DNA of 64,000 nucleotides from JBFGJH01 sp041586155 (GTDB lineage: Bacteria; Actinomycetota; Acidimicrobiia; Spongiisociales; JAENVV01), in the NCBI GenBank assembly GCA_041586155.1, contig JBFHAT010000008.1, positions 27,131 through 91,130 on the forward strand, read 5' to 3'. The position numbers and the translations under genes are program-made. The notes beneath the pieces were generated by a model. That model was not told the DNA's origin, did no database searches, and saw only the letters and a program-made list of their open reading frames with translations. Shown piece after piece: positions 8,412-16,635 of this stretch. The stretch's first letter is position 1. Every line of letters starts with the position of its first letter.

Positions 8412-9566
8412 ATGCCGACCATCACCGACGCCTTGCTCGACGAGATGCGCCAGGTTGGAGATCCCGAGGCCGACGATCGCGTCGCTGCCCTCATGGCCGA
8501 CGAGGTTCGTTCCACGATGACGGGGCTCATCGGCTCCGCACGCCTGGGCTCGTCGCAACTCTCGGATTCGCTCACGCGATTCCCCTACGAGCCGCCGCCG
8601 GAGCCCGATCTGGTGGCAGCAGGACAAGAGGTCTTCCAAGATCATGGCCCCGAAATTCTCTGGATCCTCGGGTGTTATTCGCTGCCGGCGGCCTACGCCG
8701 CCAAGAACGGAGTCGAAGTCCTCAGCCAGACAGGATTCCTGGGCGCCCAGACGAACCGCCGCCTCATCGAGACTGCGATCATGGTGACCGACGTGATGCG
8801 CCCCGGAGCGCTCGAGCCGAATGGCGAGGGCACCGAGACGATTGACCGGGTCAGGATCATGCACGCGGCTATCCGCCGCCTGATCCTCGACAGAACCGCG
8901 CCGCCATGGGACTCGCCGACACACGGGCTGCCCGTCAACCAGGAGGACATGGCCGGCACGCTCATGACCTTCTCGATGCTGGTGATCGAAGGCCTCCGCA
9001 AACTCGGCATTCGGCTGACCCGCGCTGAGCAAACGTCGTTCATGGCGACCTGGTCGTACATCGGAACCAGGTTGGGAGTGCATCCGAGCCTGCTCCCCGC
9101 AACGGTGCGAGACGCCAAACGCCTCACCAAGTCGATCCAGAGCCGGCAGATCGCCGCGTCACCGGCGGGGAGAGCCTTGACGGCCGCGTTGGTGCCCGTC
9201 TTGGAGTCGAAGACGCTACCCGGGATCGCATCGGCCACGATGCGGCTGTGCTTGCCGCGGGCGGTGTGGAAGGGACTGGGCCTCCGAGGCCACCTGCTCA
9301 TGGACGTTGTGATCCGGGTCGCCGCTTTCGTGATGGGCATCATCGACCGCACCCTCCTCCGGTTCAAGCGGCGCTCCCGCCTCTTCCGATCGATCAGCAT
9401 GGGTCTGGTCGCCCATCTGCTCGAATCGGAGCGTGATCCCGGCAGACCGCTGTTCGAGATGCCGGATGACCTGCGCTGGTGGGCAGCAGGCCAGCCACCA
9501 GCGACGCCCACGGCTCGAGTCTTCAACCGGGTGATGACCCGCGTCGCGTCGACAGCGCATGCCTGA
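8412..9566 (+). CDS. Oxygenase MpaB/Lcp family protein (DUF2236)
   Basis: A 384-residue protein of the MpaB/latex-clearing-protein superfamily. The N-terminal helical region contains the typical Arg/His-rich signature (RVRIMHAAIRR, then LPVNQEDMAGTLMTFS). In Lcp and MpaB-type enzymes this region coordinates a b-type haem and cleaves isoprenoid or terpenoid double bonds with oxygen. Which substrate is used here is unknown. The ATG at 8412 has a strong GGGAGGAG upstream. Its last eight bases overlap the start of the giant cyclase gene at 9559, so the two are co-translated. Confidence 0.75.
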   Translation: MPTITDALLDEMRQVGDPEADDRVAALMADEVRSTMTGLIGSARLGSSQLSDSLTRFPYEPPPEPDLVAAGQEVFQDHGPEILWILGCYSLPAAYAAKNGVEVLSQTGFLGAQTNRRLIETAIMVTDVMRPGALEPNGEGTETIDRVRIMHAAIRRLILDRTAPPWDSPTHGLPVNQEDMAGTLMTFSMLVIEGLRKLGIRLTRAEQTSFMATWSYIGTRLGVHPSLLPATVRDAKRLTKSIQSRQIAASPAGRALTAALVPVLESKTLPGIASATMRLCLPRAVWKGLGLRGHLLMDVVIRVAAFVMGIIDRTLLRFKRRSRLFRSISMGLVAHLLESERDPGRPLFEMPDDLRWWAAGQPPATPTARVFNRVMTRVASTAHA

Positions 9567-12500
9567 TTCGTTGCTTCCGTTCGTGTCGCGGGGCCTCGCT
9601 CGCCGGCTGGCCGGGGCGACGGCTCCGCTGGCCGGCCCCAGCGAATCATCGAGCGCAGCAACGGTGCTGTTCGCCGACATCAGCGGCTTCTCTCGTCTCA
9701 CTGAACGCTTGGCGCAGCAAGGGTCGAGCCCGGAGGCGATCGGCGAGATCCTCAACATGGCGTTGGGCTCCTTGGTCGACACGATCTCCAACGCGGGCGG
9801 CGACGTCGTCACGTTTGCCGGCGACGCAGTCCTCGCGTTGTTCCCAGCGAACGCAGAAGGCATTGCCGCCGCAGTGCACGCCATCTCGGTCGCGACGCTT
9901 CGGCTGGCGGGCGTCGAGCCGGCGGTTGGCAGCGCTCTACGGCTGCGATCGGGGGTGGCGGTCGGGGACATATGGGAGGCCCTCGTCGGCGGTCACGACG
10001 GGGAATGGCATCACCTCGTCGCCGGGCGGGCCGTTCACCTGGCAACGGAGGCGGCCGGCACCGCGCTGGAAGGCGAGCTGGCGACGACCCCGGAGATGGC
10101 TCCTCGCTTTGGCGGGCGGGCCCGGGTCGTCGACGGCCGCCGAGCCACCGTCGACCTTCGCAATGCTCCTCCTGCGGCGCTCGCGATCGACCCGCCTCCG
10201 ACGGAGGCGCCTGTCGCGTCGTTCGTCGCGCCGGCCGTGCGCGATGCGATCGCCGGGGGGCACCTCGACTGGATCGCCGAGCTGCGGCGCATCACCGTCG
10301 GGTTCATCCGGCTCGATGGCTTCGATCGCAGCATGACCCTGGCCGAGCTGAACCGAGCCGTCCAGGCGACGCAGCGGATCGTGGCCGGCCACGGTGGGCG
10401 GGTGATGAGGGTGCTGTACGACGACAAAGGGCTTGTCGTAGTCGCGGGCTGGGCAGGGCTGCAGTCAGGTCGCGAAGTCGCACTCGACGCAATCCGCGCC
10501 TCGTTCGAGGTCCGGGACGAAGTGGCCGAGACGAGCATTGGGCTGGCGTCGGGGACCGCCTTCGTCGGCCACCTCGGCTCGACCGGACGTCGCGACTACA
10601 CCGCCATCGGCCATTGTGTCAACCGATCCGCCCGGCTGATGGAGATGGCCGACGACGTCGTGTTGTGTGACGGAACGCTCCGAAAGGCAGCCGATCAGCA
10701 TGTGGCCTTTGTCGGCCGCGGGGTCGTCCCCTTGAAAGGTTTCGACGAGCCCGTCGCGTTCTATCAGCCGTTGGGGCTGATGCATGGCGGGGCAAGCGGC
10801 GGCAGGCCCTTGATCGCCCGCCAAGAGGAGCATCGGCTCATCCTCGAGTCGCTCAGGCGACTGCAAGTCGAAGGTGCTCCCACCGTCGTCACCGTCGAAG
10901 GGGAAGCCGGTATCGGCAAGACCAGGCTGGCAGAAGCTGCGCTGGCGCGGGCTCGCGAGATCGGGCTCCGTACCTTGGTGCTCACCGCCAACCAGTTGTC
11001 GCGCTCCTCGCCCTACTCCGCCTGGCGCCCGGCATTTCGATCGCTCATGGGCCTTGACTCAGGAGCAGACAGCGCAGCCGTCGCCGCCAAGGCGCGAGCG
11101 CTCATCGGCCGAGACCGGCACCAGATGATCCCGATCCTTCTCTCGGCCCTCGGTGTCGACGACACCGAACCCGGCTCGACCGGCGACGCCGACGCCCTCA
11201 GGTCGGTGATGGCGGAGCTGTTCGAGTCGCTGATCGGGCCTGGTCCCACCGCGCTCGTCTTCGAGGATGCGCAATGGGTCGATTCGGCGTCGCTGCTTCT
11301 GGCCGAGCACTTGTACCGTTCCCGATCCCAGACCGGGATTCTCGTGATGAGCCGACTCGGCTCCGAAGCGAATTCTCAGGAATGGAAGGACTTCCTGGCC
11401 GAAGCAAGAGGTCCCCGTATCACCCTGGACCCACTCACGGACGCGGAGGCGGTGGCCGTGGCCACACACCTCCTCGATGTCGATTTTCTGCCACCTCCGG
11501 TTGCCGACCTCATTCGCGAAAAGGCCGGCGGACATCCGCTGTTCACGGAGGAGCTCGTGCAGAGCCTGCGCGACCAGGGTGTGCTCAAGCCGGGCGGTGG
11601 CGACCGGCAGGTCCAGTTCAGCCGCAGAGCGCTTCGTTCTTTCAGGGTCCCGACGACCCTGCAGGAAACGGTGGCCGACCGCCTCGGCCAGCTGCGAACC
11701 TCGGAGCTGCTGACGCTCAAGGTGGCGAGTGTGGTGGGTCGTGAGTTCGATACCGACGCCGTCACGAACGTGCACCCCACCTCCGCGGAACGGACACAGA
11801 TCACTGCTGCGCTCCGGCGACTCGTTGCACTCGACTTGGTCCGTCCGCTGGGGGACGAGTTCGTGTTCAAGCACACGATCCTTCGTGACGTGGCCTACAG
11901 CCTCATCCCCGACTCGCAGCGAACGGAGCTACATCGGCGGGCAGCCGAGTGGTACGAGCGGACCAGCGGAGACGTCTTCGTGCTTGCTGAGCACTGGCGA
12001 AACGCCCAGGACCGGCCGCGCGCCTTCTCCGCACTGGAAGCGGCAGGCGATGCATCGATGGGAACTGGATCCTTTCGGGAGGCGGAGGACCTCTTCGCCG
12101 ACGCCAAGACCTTGGCGCCCGACGGCCTCCCCGCCCTCGACCACGCTCGTATCCTTCGCAAGCTGGCGGTTGCCCAACGAGGGCTGGGGAGTCTCGAGGC
12201 CAGCCACACCAGCCTGATCTCGGGTTTGGGGTGCCTGCGGCGGCGCTTCCCCCGAGGCCTGTCCCTGTACGTCGCAGTCGTGGCGCAGATCGCCATCCAA
12301 TTGCTCCACCGCTCCTGGCTGGCGCCGTTCGAGGCGCGCTCGCCCGCCACGCGCGCACGATCGAGGGAAGCGGCGGAGATCTACTTCGCGCTGGGGACAA
12401 CGACGTTTGCCAACCTCGACGCCGTGAGCCTGTTCTACGCCGGTCTGTGTGCTCTCAATTCGGCCGAGCGGGCCACGGTCTCGGACGTCCTGGCGCTGAG

Positions 12501-13500
12501 CCACAGCTTCATGATGTACGTCACCGGCGTCGTGGGGCTGCGTGGCTCGTCCTCGCGGTATCACCAGCGAGCCCTCGCGGCCGCAGGCTCAGTCGGGCGA
12601 GAGGCGGTGCGCGCCGAGATCCTGTACAACCGAGCGGGGTTCCTCGGCACCAGAGGCGAGTGGCAAGAAGCGGCTGCACTCAACGCTGAGGCGTTGTCAC
12701 TCTATTCGCAGGTGGCCGACCATCGTGGGATCCGCACCGCCACCAGTCTTGGCGCCTACCACGCTCATCTGCGAGGTCGCATGGACGAGGAGGAAAGGCG
12801 CTACCAGGATCTCCGGGAGCTCGCCGACCAGTTCGACGATGGTCTCATGCGACTGTTCGGTACGGCGTGGCCGGCAGAGCTCGCCCTGCGCAGGGGCGAG
12901 AATCGTCTCGCCCTCGCAATGACCGACGCTCTTGCCGACACCAGCGCGGCGCGGGGAGACCGGGCTGCGGCGTTGAAGGTGCATGGTGTTCGGGCCCTGG
13001 CGCTGCTGCGATCTGGAGATGCCGCTGTGGGACGGTCTGAAGCGGAAACCGCCCTGGAGACGATCGTCGGCGCACAAGCATTCACGGCGCCGTACGCATA
13101 CGACGGCTACCTCCTGGCGGCGCGCTTCTGGGTTGAGCTCGCCGCACGGGATCCATCTGACCAATCAGCCCCGCTTGCGCTGCACCACATCTCCAAAGCG
13201 CTCCGGCGGTTGCGACGCGGGCTGGCGATCGCCGGCCCCGCCCATGCCTGGGTCGCCGGCCATGTCGAGCATGTCGCCGGCAACCCCGACAAGGCGGTCG
13301 ACTCGTGGTCCGCGGGTGCAGCCGCCGCTCGCACGCTGGAACTGCCGTTCGAGGAAGCGCTGATCTTGCTGGATGCGGCCGAAATGATGGGCGAGGAAGA
13401 TCGGGAACGAGCGCTGAGTCGTGCTCGCGATCTCGTCACATCCACCGGCTCCCTTCACCTCCGGGAACGGGCGATACGCTCGCTGCCTCCTTTGCCGTGA
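9559..13500 (+). CDS. Twin class III cyclase with AAA ATPase and TPR domains (soluble adenylyl cyclase-like)
   Basis: A 1313-residue multidomain protein with the layout of mammalian soluble adenylyl cyclase (ADCY10). The first cyclase homology domain (about 30-200) has the metal Asps in VLFADISGFSRL and VTFAGDAVLALFP. The second (about 240-410) has VLYDDKGLVVVAGW and DYTAIGHCVNRSARLME, giving the transition-state Asn and Arg. An AAA/NTPase follows (Walker A GEAGIGKTRL; Walker B TALVFEDAQW), and the rest is TPR-like helices. The purine-specifying Lys is Thr and its partner Asp is His, so nucleotide choice or activity is uncertain. It begins inside the MpaB-like gene. Confidence 0.85.
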   Translation: MPDSLLPFVSRGLARRLAGATAPLAGPSESSSAATVLFADISGFSRLTERLAQQGSSPEAIGEILNMALGSLVDTISNAGGDVVTFAGDAVLALFPANAEGIAAAVHAISVATLRLAGVEPAVGSALRLRSGVAVGDIWEALVGGHDGEWHHLVAGRAVHLATEAAGTALEGELATTPEMAPRFGGRARVVDGRRATVDLRNAPPAALAIDPPPTEAPVASFVAPAVRDAIAGGHLDWIAELRRITVGFIRLDGFDRSMTLAELNRAVQATQRIVAGHGGRVMRVLYDDKGLVVVAGWAGLQSGREVALDAIRASFEVRDEVAETSIGLASGTAFVGHLGSTGRRDYTAIGHCVNRSARLMEMADDVVLCDGTLRKAADQHVAFVGRGVVPLKGFDEPVAFYQPLGLMHGGASGGRPLIARQEEHRLILESLRRLQVEGAPTVVTVEGEAGIGKTRLAEAALARAREIGLRTLVLTANQLSRSSPYSAWRPAFRSLMGLDSGADSAAVAAKARALIGRDRHQMIPILLSALGVDDTEPGSTGDADALRSVMAELFESLIGPGPTALVFEDAQWVDSASLLLAEHLYRSRSQTGILVMSRLGSEANSQEWKDFLAEARGPRITLDPLTDAEAVAVATHLLDVDFLPPPVADLIREKAGGHPLFTEELVQSLRDQGVLKPGGGDRQVQFSRRALRSFRVPTTLQETVADRLGQLRTSELLTLKVASVVGREFDTDAVTNVHPTSAERTQITAALRRLVALDLVRPLGDEFVFKHTILRDVAYSLIPDSQRTELHRRAAEWYERTSGDVFVLAEHWRNAQDRPRAFSALEAAGDASMGTGSFREAEDLFADAKTLAPDGLPALDHARILRKLAVAQRGLGSLEASHTSLISGLGCLRRRFPRGLSLYVAVVAQIAIQLLHRSWLAPFEARSPATRARSREAAEIYFALGTTTFANLDAVSLFYAGLCALNSAERATVSDVLALSHSFMMYVTGVVGLRGSSSRYHQRALAAAGSVGREAVRAEILYNRAGFLGTRGEWQEAAALNAEALSLYSQVADHRGIRTATSLGAYHAHLRGRMDEEERRYQDLRELADQFDDGLMRLFGTAWPAELALRRGENRLALAMTDALADTSAARGDRAAALKVHGVRALALLRSGDAAVGRSEAETALETIVGAQAFTAPYAYDGYLLAARFWVELAARDPSDQSAPLALHHISKALRRLRRGLAIAGPAHAWVAGHVEHVAGNPDKAVDSWSAGAAAARTLELPFEEALILLDAAEMMGEEDRERALSRARDLVTSTGSLHLRERAIRSLPPLP

Positions 13501-14470
13501 TGACCTCACGCCAGCGCCGTTCCTTCACCGAGTAGAAGATCTTGGCGACTTCGTAGACGCCGACGTTGCTCCACGCGGCAGCCAGCCACAGCAGCGGTGC
13601 TTCGATGGGCAGCTCCGACCACGGGGTGATGAACCAGCCGAGCATGTTTCGTTGCTCGTACCCCCACCAGCCGTATGGCAAGCCGAGGGTCACCTCCCAC
13701 AGGATGCTGACCGCCAACAGCGCCTGGATCGTGAAGAGAAAAGCCCTCAGATTGATGAAACGGACGACTGCCTCGAAGCACATGGCGGTCGGGGTGATCA
13801 CCACCAGCACCAGGAACGTGAAATAGATCGGCCACCCTTCGGGCGTGGGGCCGAGCTGCTTGGCGAGGAACCCGGCGGCGACCAGCCCGATGCCTACCAA
13901 CAAAGACCGACCATGGAACAGCTTGCGCAAGAACAGATGCTCGCTTCCGAACTCGCGGTAGACGGCGGCGTCCTGTGTGTAGTAGCGGTACCAGGTCTCC
14001 GAGCTCCACACGTACAGGAGCACGATGATGGCGCAGCCGGAAATGTAGAACACAAACTCTTCGATCGGTACGTTGAACCCCCAACCCGTCTCCGGGTCAT
14101 AGCCCGGGAGGTCGAACCCGACCGTCGCGTCCTCGTTCGGGAACTCGAAGATCGTGTTGGCCAACAAGACATCCAACAGCGACCAAACGCCGACGATGAT
14201 CAGAAACGTCACCCAAAATGCCCGCCAGTGCTCGGCGAGCGCCTGCCGCCGTTTGTAGAACCACGTGAACAGAAAGGCGACGGGCACCACGAACAGCACG
14301 AGCGAAATGGTGTAGCCGTAGGGACTGACCGACCCCACCTGCTCGTATACCGGCTCGGGTGGTCGCTGGATCGAAACGAACGACACGATGGCAGTGCCGA
14401 CCACGATCACGATCATCCATTGCAGCATGCGATACGGCGTCGGCGCCAATCGGTGTTCGCCCTCACCCAT
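13436..14470 (-). CDS. Membrane protein with two lycopene-cyclase-type domains
   Basis: A 344-residue polytopic membrane protein. It carries two copies of the CrtYc/CrtYd-like lycopene cyclase domain: the first ends in WGFNVPIEEFVFY (about residue 125) and the second in WSELPIEAPLLW (about residue 295). The P-[IL]-E-[EA] acidic motif is the presumed catalytic element of heterodimeric-type cyclases that close the ends of linear carotenoids. No other carotenoid genes (crtE, crtB, crtI) are in the window. Its 3' end overlaps the convergent cyclase gene by 65 bp. A TAGCGT hexamer lies 6 nt before its ATG. Confidence 0.6.
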   Translation of the reverse strand: MGEGEHRLAPTPYRMLQWMIVIVVGTAIVSFVSIQRPPEPVYEQVGSVSPYGYTISLVLFVVPVAFLFTWFYKRRQALAEHWRAFWVTFLIIVGVWSLLDVLLANTIFEFPNEDATVGFDLPGYDPETGWGFNVPIEEFVFYISGCAIIVLLYVWSSETWYRYYTQDAAVYREFGSEHLFLRKLFHGRSLLVGIGLVAAGFLAKQLGPTPEGWPIYFTFLVLVVITPTAMCFEAVVRFINLRAFLFTIQALLAVSILWEVTLGLPYGWWGYEQRNMLGWFITPWSELPIEAPLLWLAAAWSNVGVYEVAKIFYSVKERRWREVITAKEAASVSPVPGGEGSRWM

Positions 14471-14476
14471 GCCTCG

Positions 14477-14501
14477 ACGCTAGCTCTCGGCGCCCTATTG
14501 T
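14477..14501. promoter_or_regulatory. Back-to-back leaderless promoters
   Basis: Only 37 bp separate two divergent start codons (14470 on the minus strand, 14508 on the plus strand). On the minus strand TAGCGT (14477-14482) ends 6 nt before the ATG; on the plus strand TATTGT (14496-14501) ends 6 nt before the ATG. Neither gene has a Shine-Dalgarno sequence, so both transcripts are probably leaderless and their promoters overlap. Confidence 0.5.
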
Positions 14502-14507
14502 TGCCGC

Positions 14508-15002
14508 ATGGTCGACATCCGACCCATGCGCGACAACGACCGACAACAGGTGCTCGACGTCTATGGCCTGGGAATCGCCACCGGGCTCGCGACATTCGAG
14601 ACGGAGCCGCCGGCGTGGGATGAATGGTCGCGCACCCACATGCCAGAAGGCCGCCTGGTGGCGATCGACGAGGCGGGGAGAGTCGTTGGTTGGGCGGCCC
14701 TGACCGCAGTGTCCGAACGGTGCGTCTATGCGGGGGTCGCCGAGGTCAGCGTGTACGTCCATCCCGACGTGGGTGCACGGGGAATAGGATCGCGCCTGCT
14801 CTCCGCACTGATCGAGGCGTCAGAGGCGGAAGGACTGTGGACCCTGCAGGCCGGGATCTTCACCGACAACGACGCGTCGATCCGCCTCCACGAGCGCCAC
14901 GGGTTCCGCAGGGTGGGCGTCCGCGAACGGATCGGGAAACTAGGCGAGAATTGGAAGGACGTGCTGTTGCTGGAGCGTCGCAGCGCAACCGTGGGAGGCT
15001 GA
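14508..15002 (+). CDS. Pat/Bar-type GNAT N-acetyltransferase
   Basis: A 164-residue GNAT protein closely resembling phosphinothricin (glufosinate)/methionine sulfone acetyltransferases. Hallmarks are IRPMRDNDRQQVLDVY at the start, ATFETEPP, the VYVHPDVGARGIGSRLL acetyl-CoA loop, and NDASIRLHERHGFRRVGV near the end. It transfers acetyl from acetyl-CoA to a small amine or amino-acid analogue in the cytoplasm. In most bacteria such genes act on methionine sulfoximine or sulfone rather than on a natural herbicide, so resistance should not be assumed. Confidence 0.85.
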   Translation: MVDIRPMRDNDRQQVLDVYGLGIATGLATFETEPPAWDEWSRTHMPEGRLVAIDEAGRVVGWAALTAVSERCVYAGVAEVSVYVHPDVGARGIGSRLLSALIEASEAEGLWTLQAGIFTDNDASIRLHERHGFRRVGVRERIGKLGENWKDVLLLERRSATVGG

Positions 15003-15010
15003 GTCGGCGC

Positions 15011-15235
15011 CTACTTGTAGCGCCAGACGATACGACCCCGAGACGGGTCGTACGCAGACAGTTCGAGATCGACCCTGTCCCCGGGGAGGATCCGGATATA
15101 CCGGCCACGTCGCATCTTGCCGGCGGCGCGAGCCAACACTTCGAGCCCGCCATCGACCTCCACCTTGAACGTCGCGTTGGGCAGCGTTTCGACGACGACG
15201 CCTTGCACCCTGATCACATCTTCTTGTTTGGCCAC
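15011..15235 (-). CDS. infA: Translation initiation factor IF-1
   Basis: The 74-residue OB-fold protein aligns along its whole length with IF-1: MAKQEDVIRVQGVVVETLPN, then GKMRR, YIRILPGDRV and DPSRGRIVWRYK. IF-1 sits in the 30S A site and helps IF-2 and IF-3 during initiation. It departs from most actinobacterial sequences at the usual HISGKMR stretch (here RAAGKMRRGR) and lies outside a ribosomal-protein operon, so it may be a second copy. The start is GTG 15235 with a GGAGAAGAGG ribosome-binding site. Confidence 0.88.
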   Translation of the reverse strand: MAKQEDVIRVQGVVVETLPNATFKVEVDGGLEVLARAAGKMRRGRYIRILPGDRVDLELSAYDPSRGRIVWRYK

Positions 15236-15309
15236 CGAGGCCTCTTCTCCTACATCGGGCTCTCAATGCTAGGCCCTCGGAACCGCAAACTCACAGCCGG
15301 GTCGGGGGC

Positions 15310-16050
15310 TCACACTTCTGGCTCCGGTACCCCAGCGGACGGGTCGGCCCTCTTCCGGCGCACCGCCCAAATGATCACACCCCCCGCAACAACGCCGGTA
15401 GCGAGTGGCGCCAGCCAGCCCGGGACGCTCGCAACCTCCGAACGCGCCGATAGGAGCTTGGGGCCGCTGTCGATTCCCAGCCTCCACACCAGTTGCCCGG
15501 AATCCGAGATCTCGTCGGCGTTGTGGTCGATCAATCGTCCCGGCAGGCCGGCGGTCACCTGAATGTCGAACAGGTCGTCGAGCGGCAAGGTCGAGATGTC
15601 GAAGCCGGTGCCCGAGCCGATGCCCTGCAAGGCGTCCTCGTCGAACTCCGGAACCTCCACGCCGAACTCGTAGGTCGATCCGTCTCTCGTCAATGTTGGC
15701 GCCGCCACGCCGACGCCGCCCACGCCCGACAGCTCGTCGACCAGGCGCTGGTAATCATCGAGGTCGGCGAACTCGCCTGTGAGCTCCATCCCCACGAATC
15801 CGCCTTCGTCGTAGGGTGCCGCATCGATCCGGTCGGGCAAGCCGTCGGCGATCGACTCGAACGGGTTGGTGTCGGCGTCGGCGACGCCGAAGCCGGCGAG
15901 GTTGCGACGCAGTTCCTCGTCGGCTGCGACCAACAGCGTGACCGTTCCCGACGAGTCGTCGGCAACCGAGGTCGTTTGATACACCCTCAGTTGGCAGGCC
16001 GACAGCATCGTGATGGCGGCGAGCAACAAGACAACTCGCATCAGCTTCAC
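15310..16050 (-). CDS. LppM-like lipoprotein
   Basis: A 246-residue lipoprotein. The N terminus KLMRVVLLLAAITMLSAC has a lipobox ending LSAC, with the acylated Cys at about residue 19. The extracytoplasmic domain resembles LppM-family proteins of actinobacteria (YQTTSVADDSSGTVTLLVAA; FVGMELTGEFADL). A C-terminal membrane helix (WLAPLATGVVAGGVIIWAV) is followed by RRKR, which anchors it a second time. The GTG start overlaps the TGA of the GNAT gene as GTGA, so it is translationally coupled and belongs to the ATP-grasp operon. Confidence 0.7.
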   Translation of the reverse strand: MKLMRVVLLLAAITMLSACQLRVYQTTSVADDSSGTVTLLVAADEELRRNLAGFGVADADTNPFESIADGLPDRIDAAPYDEGGFVGMELTGEFADLDDYQRLVDELSGVGGVGVAAPTLTRDGSTYEFGVEVPEFDEDALQGIGSGTGFDISTLPLDDLFDIQVTAGLPGRLIDHNADEISDSGQLVWRLGIDSGPKLLSARSEVASVPGWLAPLATGVVAGGVIIWAVRRKRADPSAGVPEPEV

Positions 16051-16628
16051 TGCCCGACGCCTTCCTTCGTCGACCACGCTGGCCGGTGGTCGGTGGCGGC
16101 GAGCCGGTACAACACGTGGGGCGCAAGTGCGTCCGACGGATCGAGGTCGGGATGATCGAACACGTCGTCGCGGACCATGCCCAACCGCTCCATGAGACGG
16201 ATCGAACGGCGGTTCGTCGCCGCGGTGAAGGCCACCACCTCGGCGAGACCCAGCCTCCCGAATGCGTCCTCCAACGTGGCGACGGCGGCTCGCCGAGCCC
16301 ATCCATGGCCCCAAGCTGCGCAGCCGAGCCGCCATCTCAGCTCGATCGCAGGCATGAAGGGCGCTTCGAATCGGGGAACGTCGAGTCCCACGAATCCAGC
16401 AAACGGGATCAGCCCCGGGATCTCCACTGCCCAGAGCCCAAACTCTCGATCCTCGAAGTCGGCGATGATCCTCCGGGCCAGCGCGTCCGAGTCATCCCGG
16501 CCCAGCACGGCCGGAAAGTAGGCCATCACCCGAGGATCGGCGTTGTAGGCCGCGAACGTCTCGAGGTCCTCGGCCCGCCATCGACGAAGGAGAACCTCGC
16601 CTGCGACCAGCCCTTGGGGAGCTTGCAC
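16047..16628 (-). CDS. RimJ/RimL-type GNAT acetyltransferase
   Basis: A 193-residue GNAT protein with the ribosomal-protein-acetyltransferase-like layout: LLRRWRAEDLETFAAYNADP at the start, ELRWRLGCAAWGHGWARRA (acetyl-CoA loop) and ATNRRSIRLMERLGM near the end. It acylates an amino group; the substrate is unknown. The GTG at 16628 is chosen because it begins 7 bp after the transglutaminase stop and matches the family's N terminus. It sits between a peptide-forming ATP-grasp cassette and an LppM-like lipoprotein, so it may modify the same product. Confidence 0.8.
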   Translation of the reverse strand: MQAPQGLVAGEVLLRRWRAEDLETFAAYNADPRVMAYFPAVLGRDDSDALARRIIADFEDREFGLWAVEIPGLIPFAGFVGLDVPRFEAPFMPAIELRWRLGCAAWGHGWARRAAVATLEDAFGRLGLAEVVAFTAATNRRSIRLMERLGMVRDDVFDHPDLDPSDALAPHVLYRLAATDHRPAWSTKEGVGQ

Positions 16629-16635
16629 AAGCGAA

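Noticed and set aside
14508..15002. Herbicide-resistance gene (bar/pat)
   Set aside because: The family fits, but most chromosomal members act on other amino-acid analogues. Resistance cannot be called from sequence alone.
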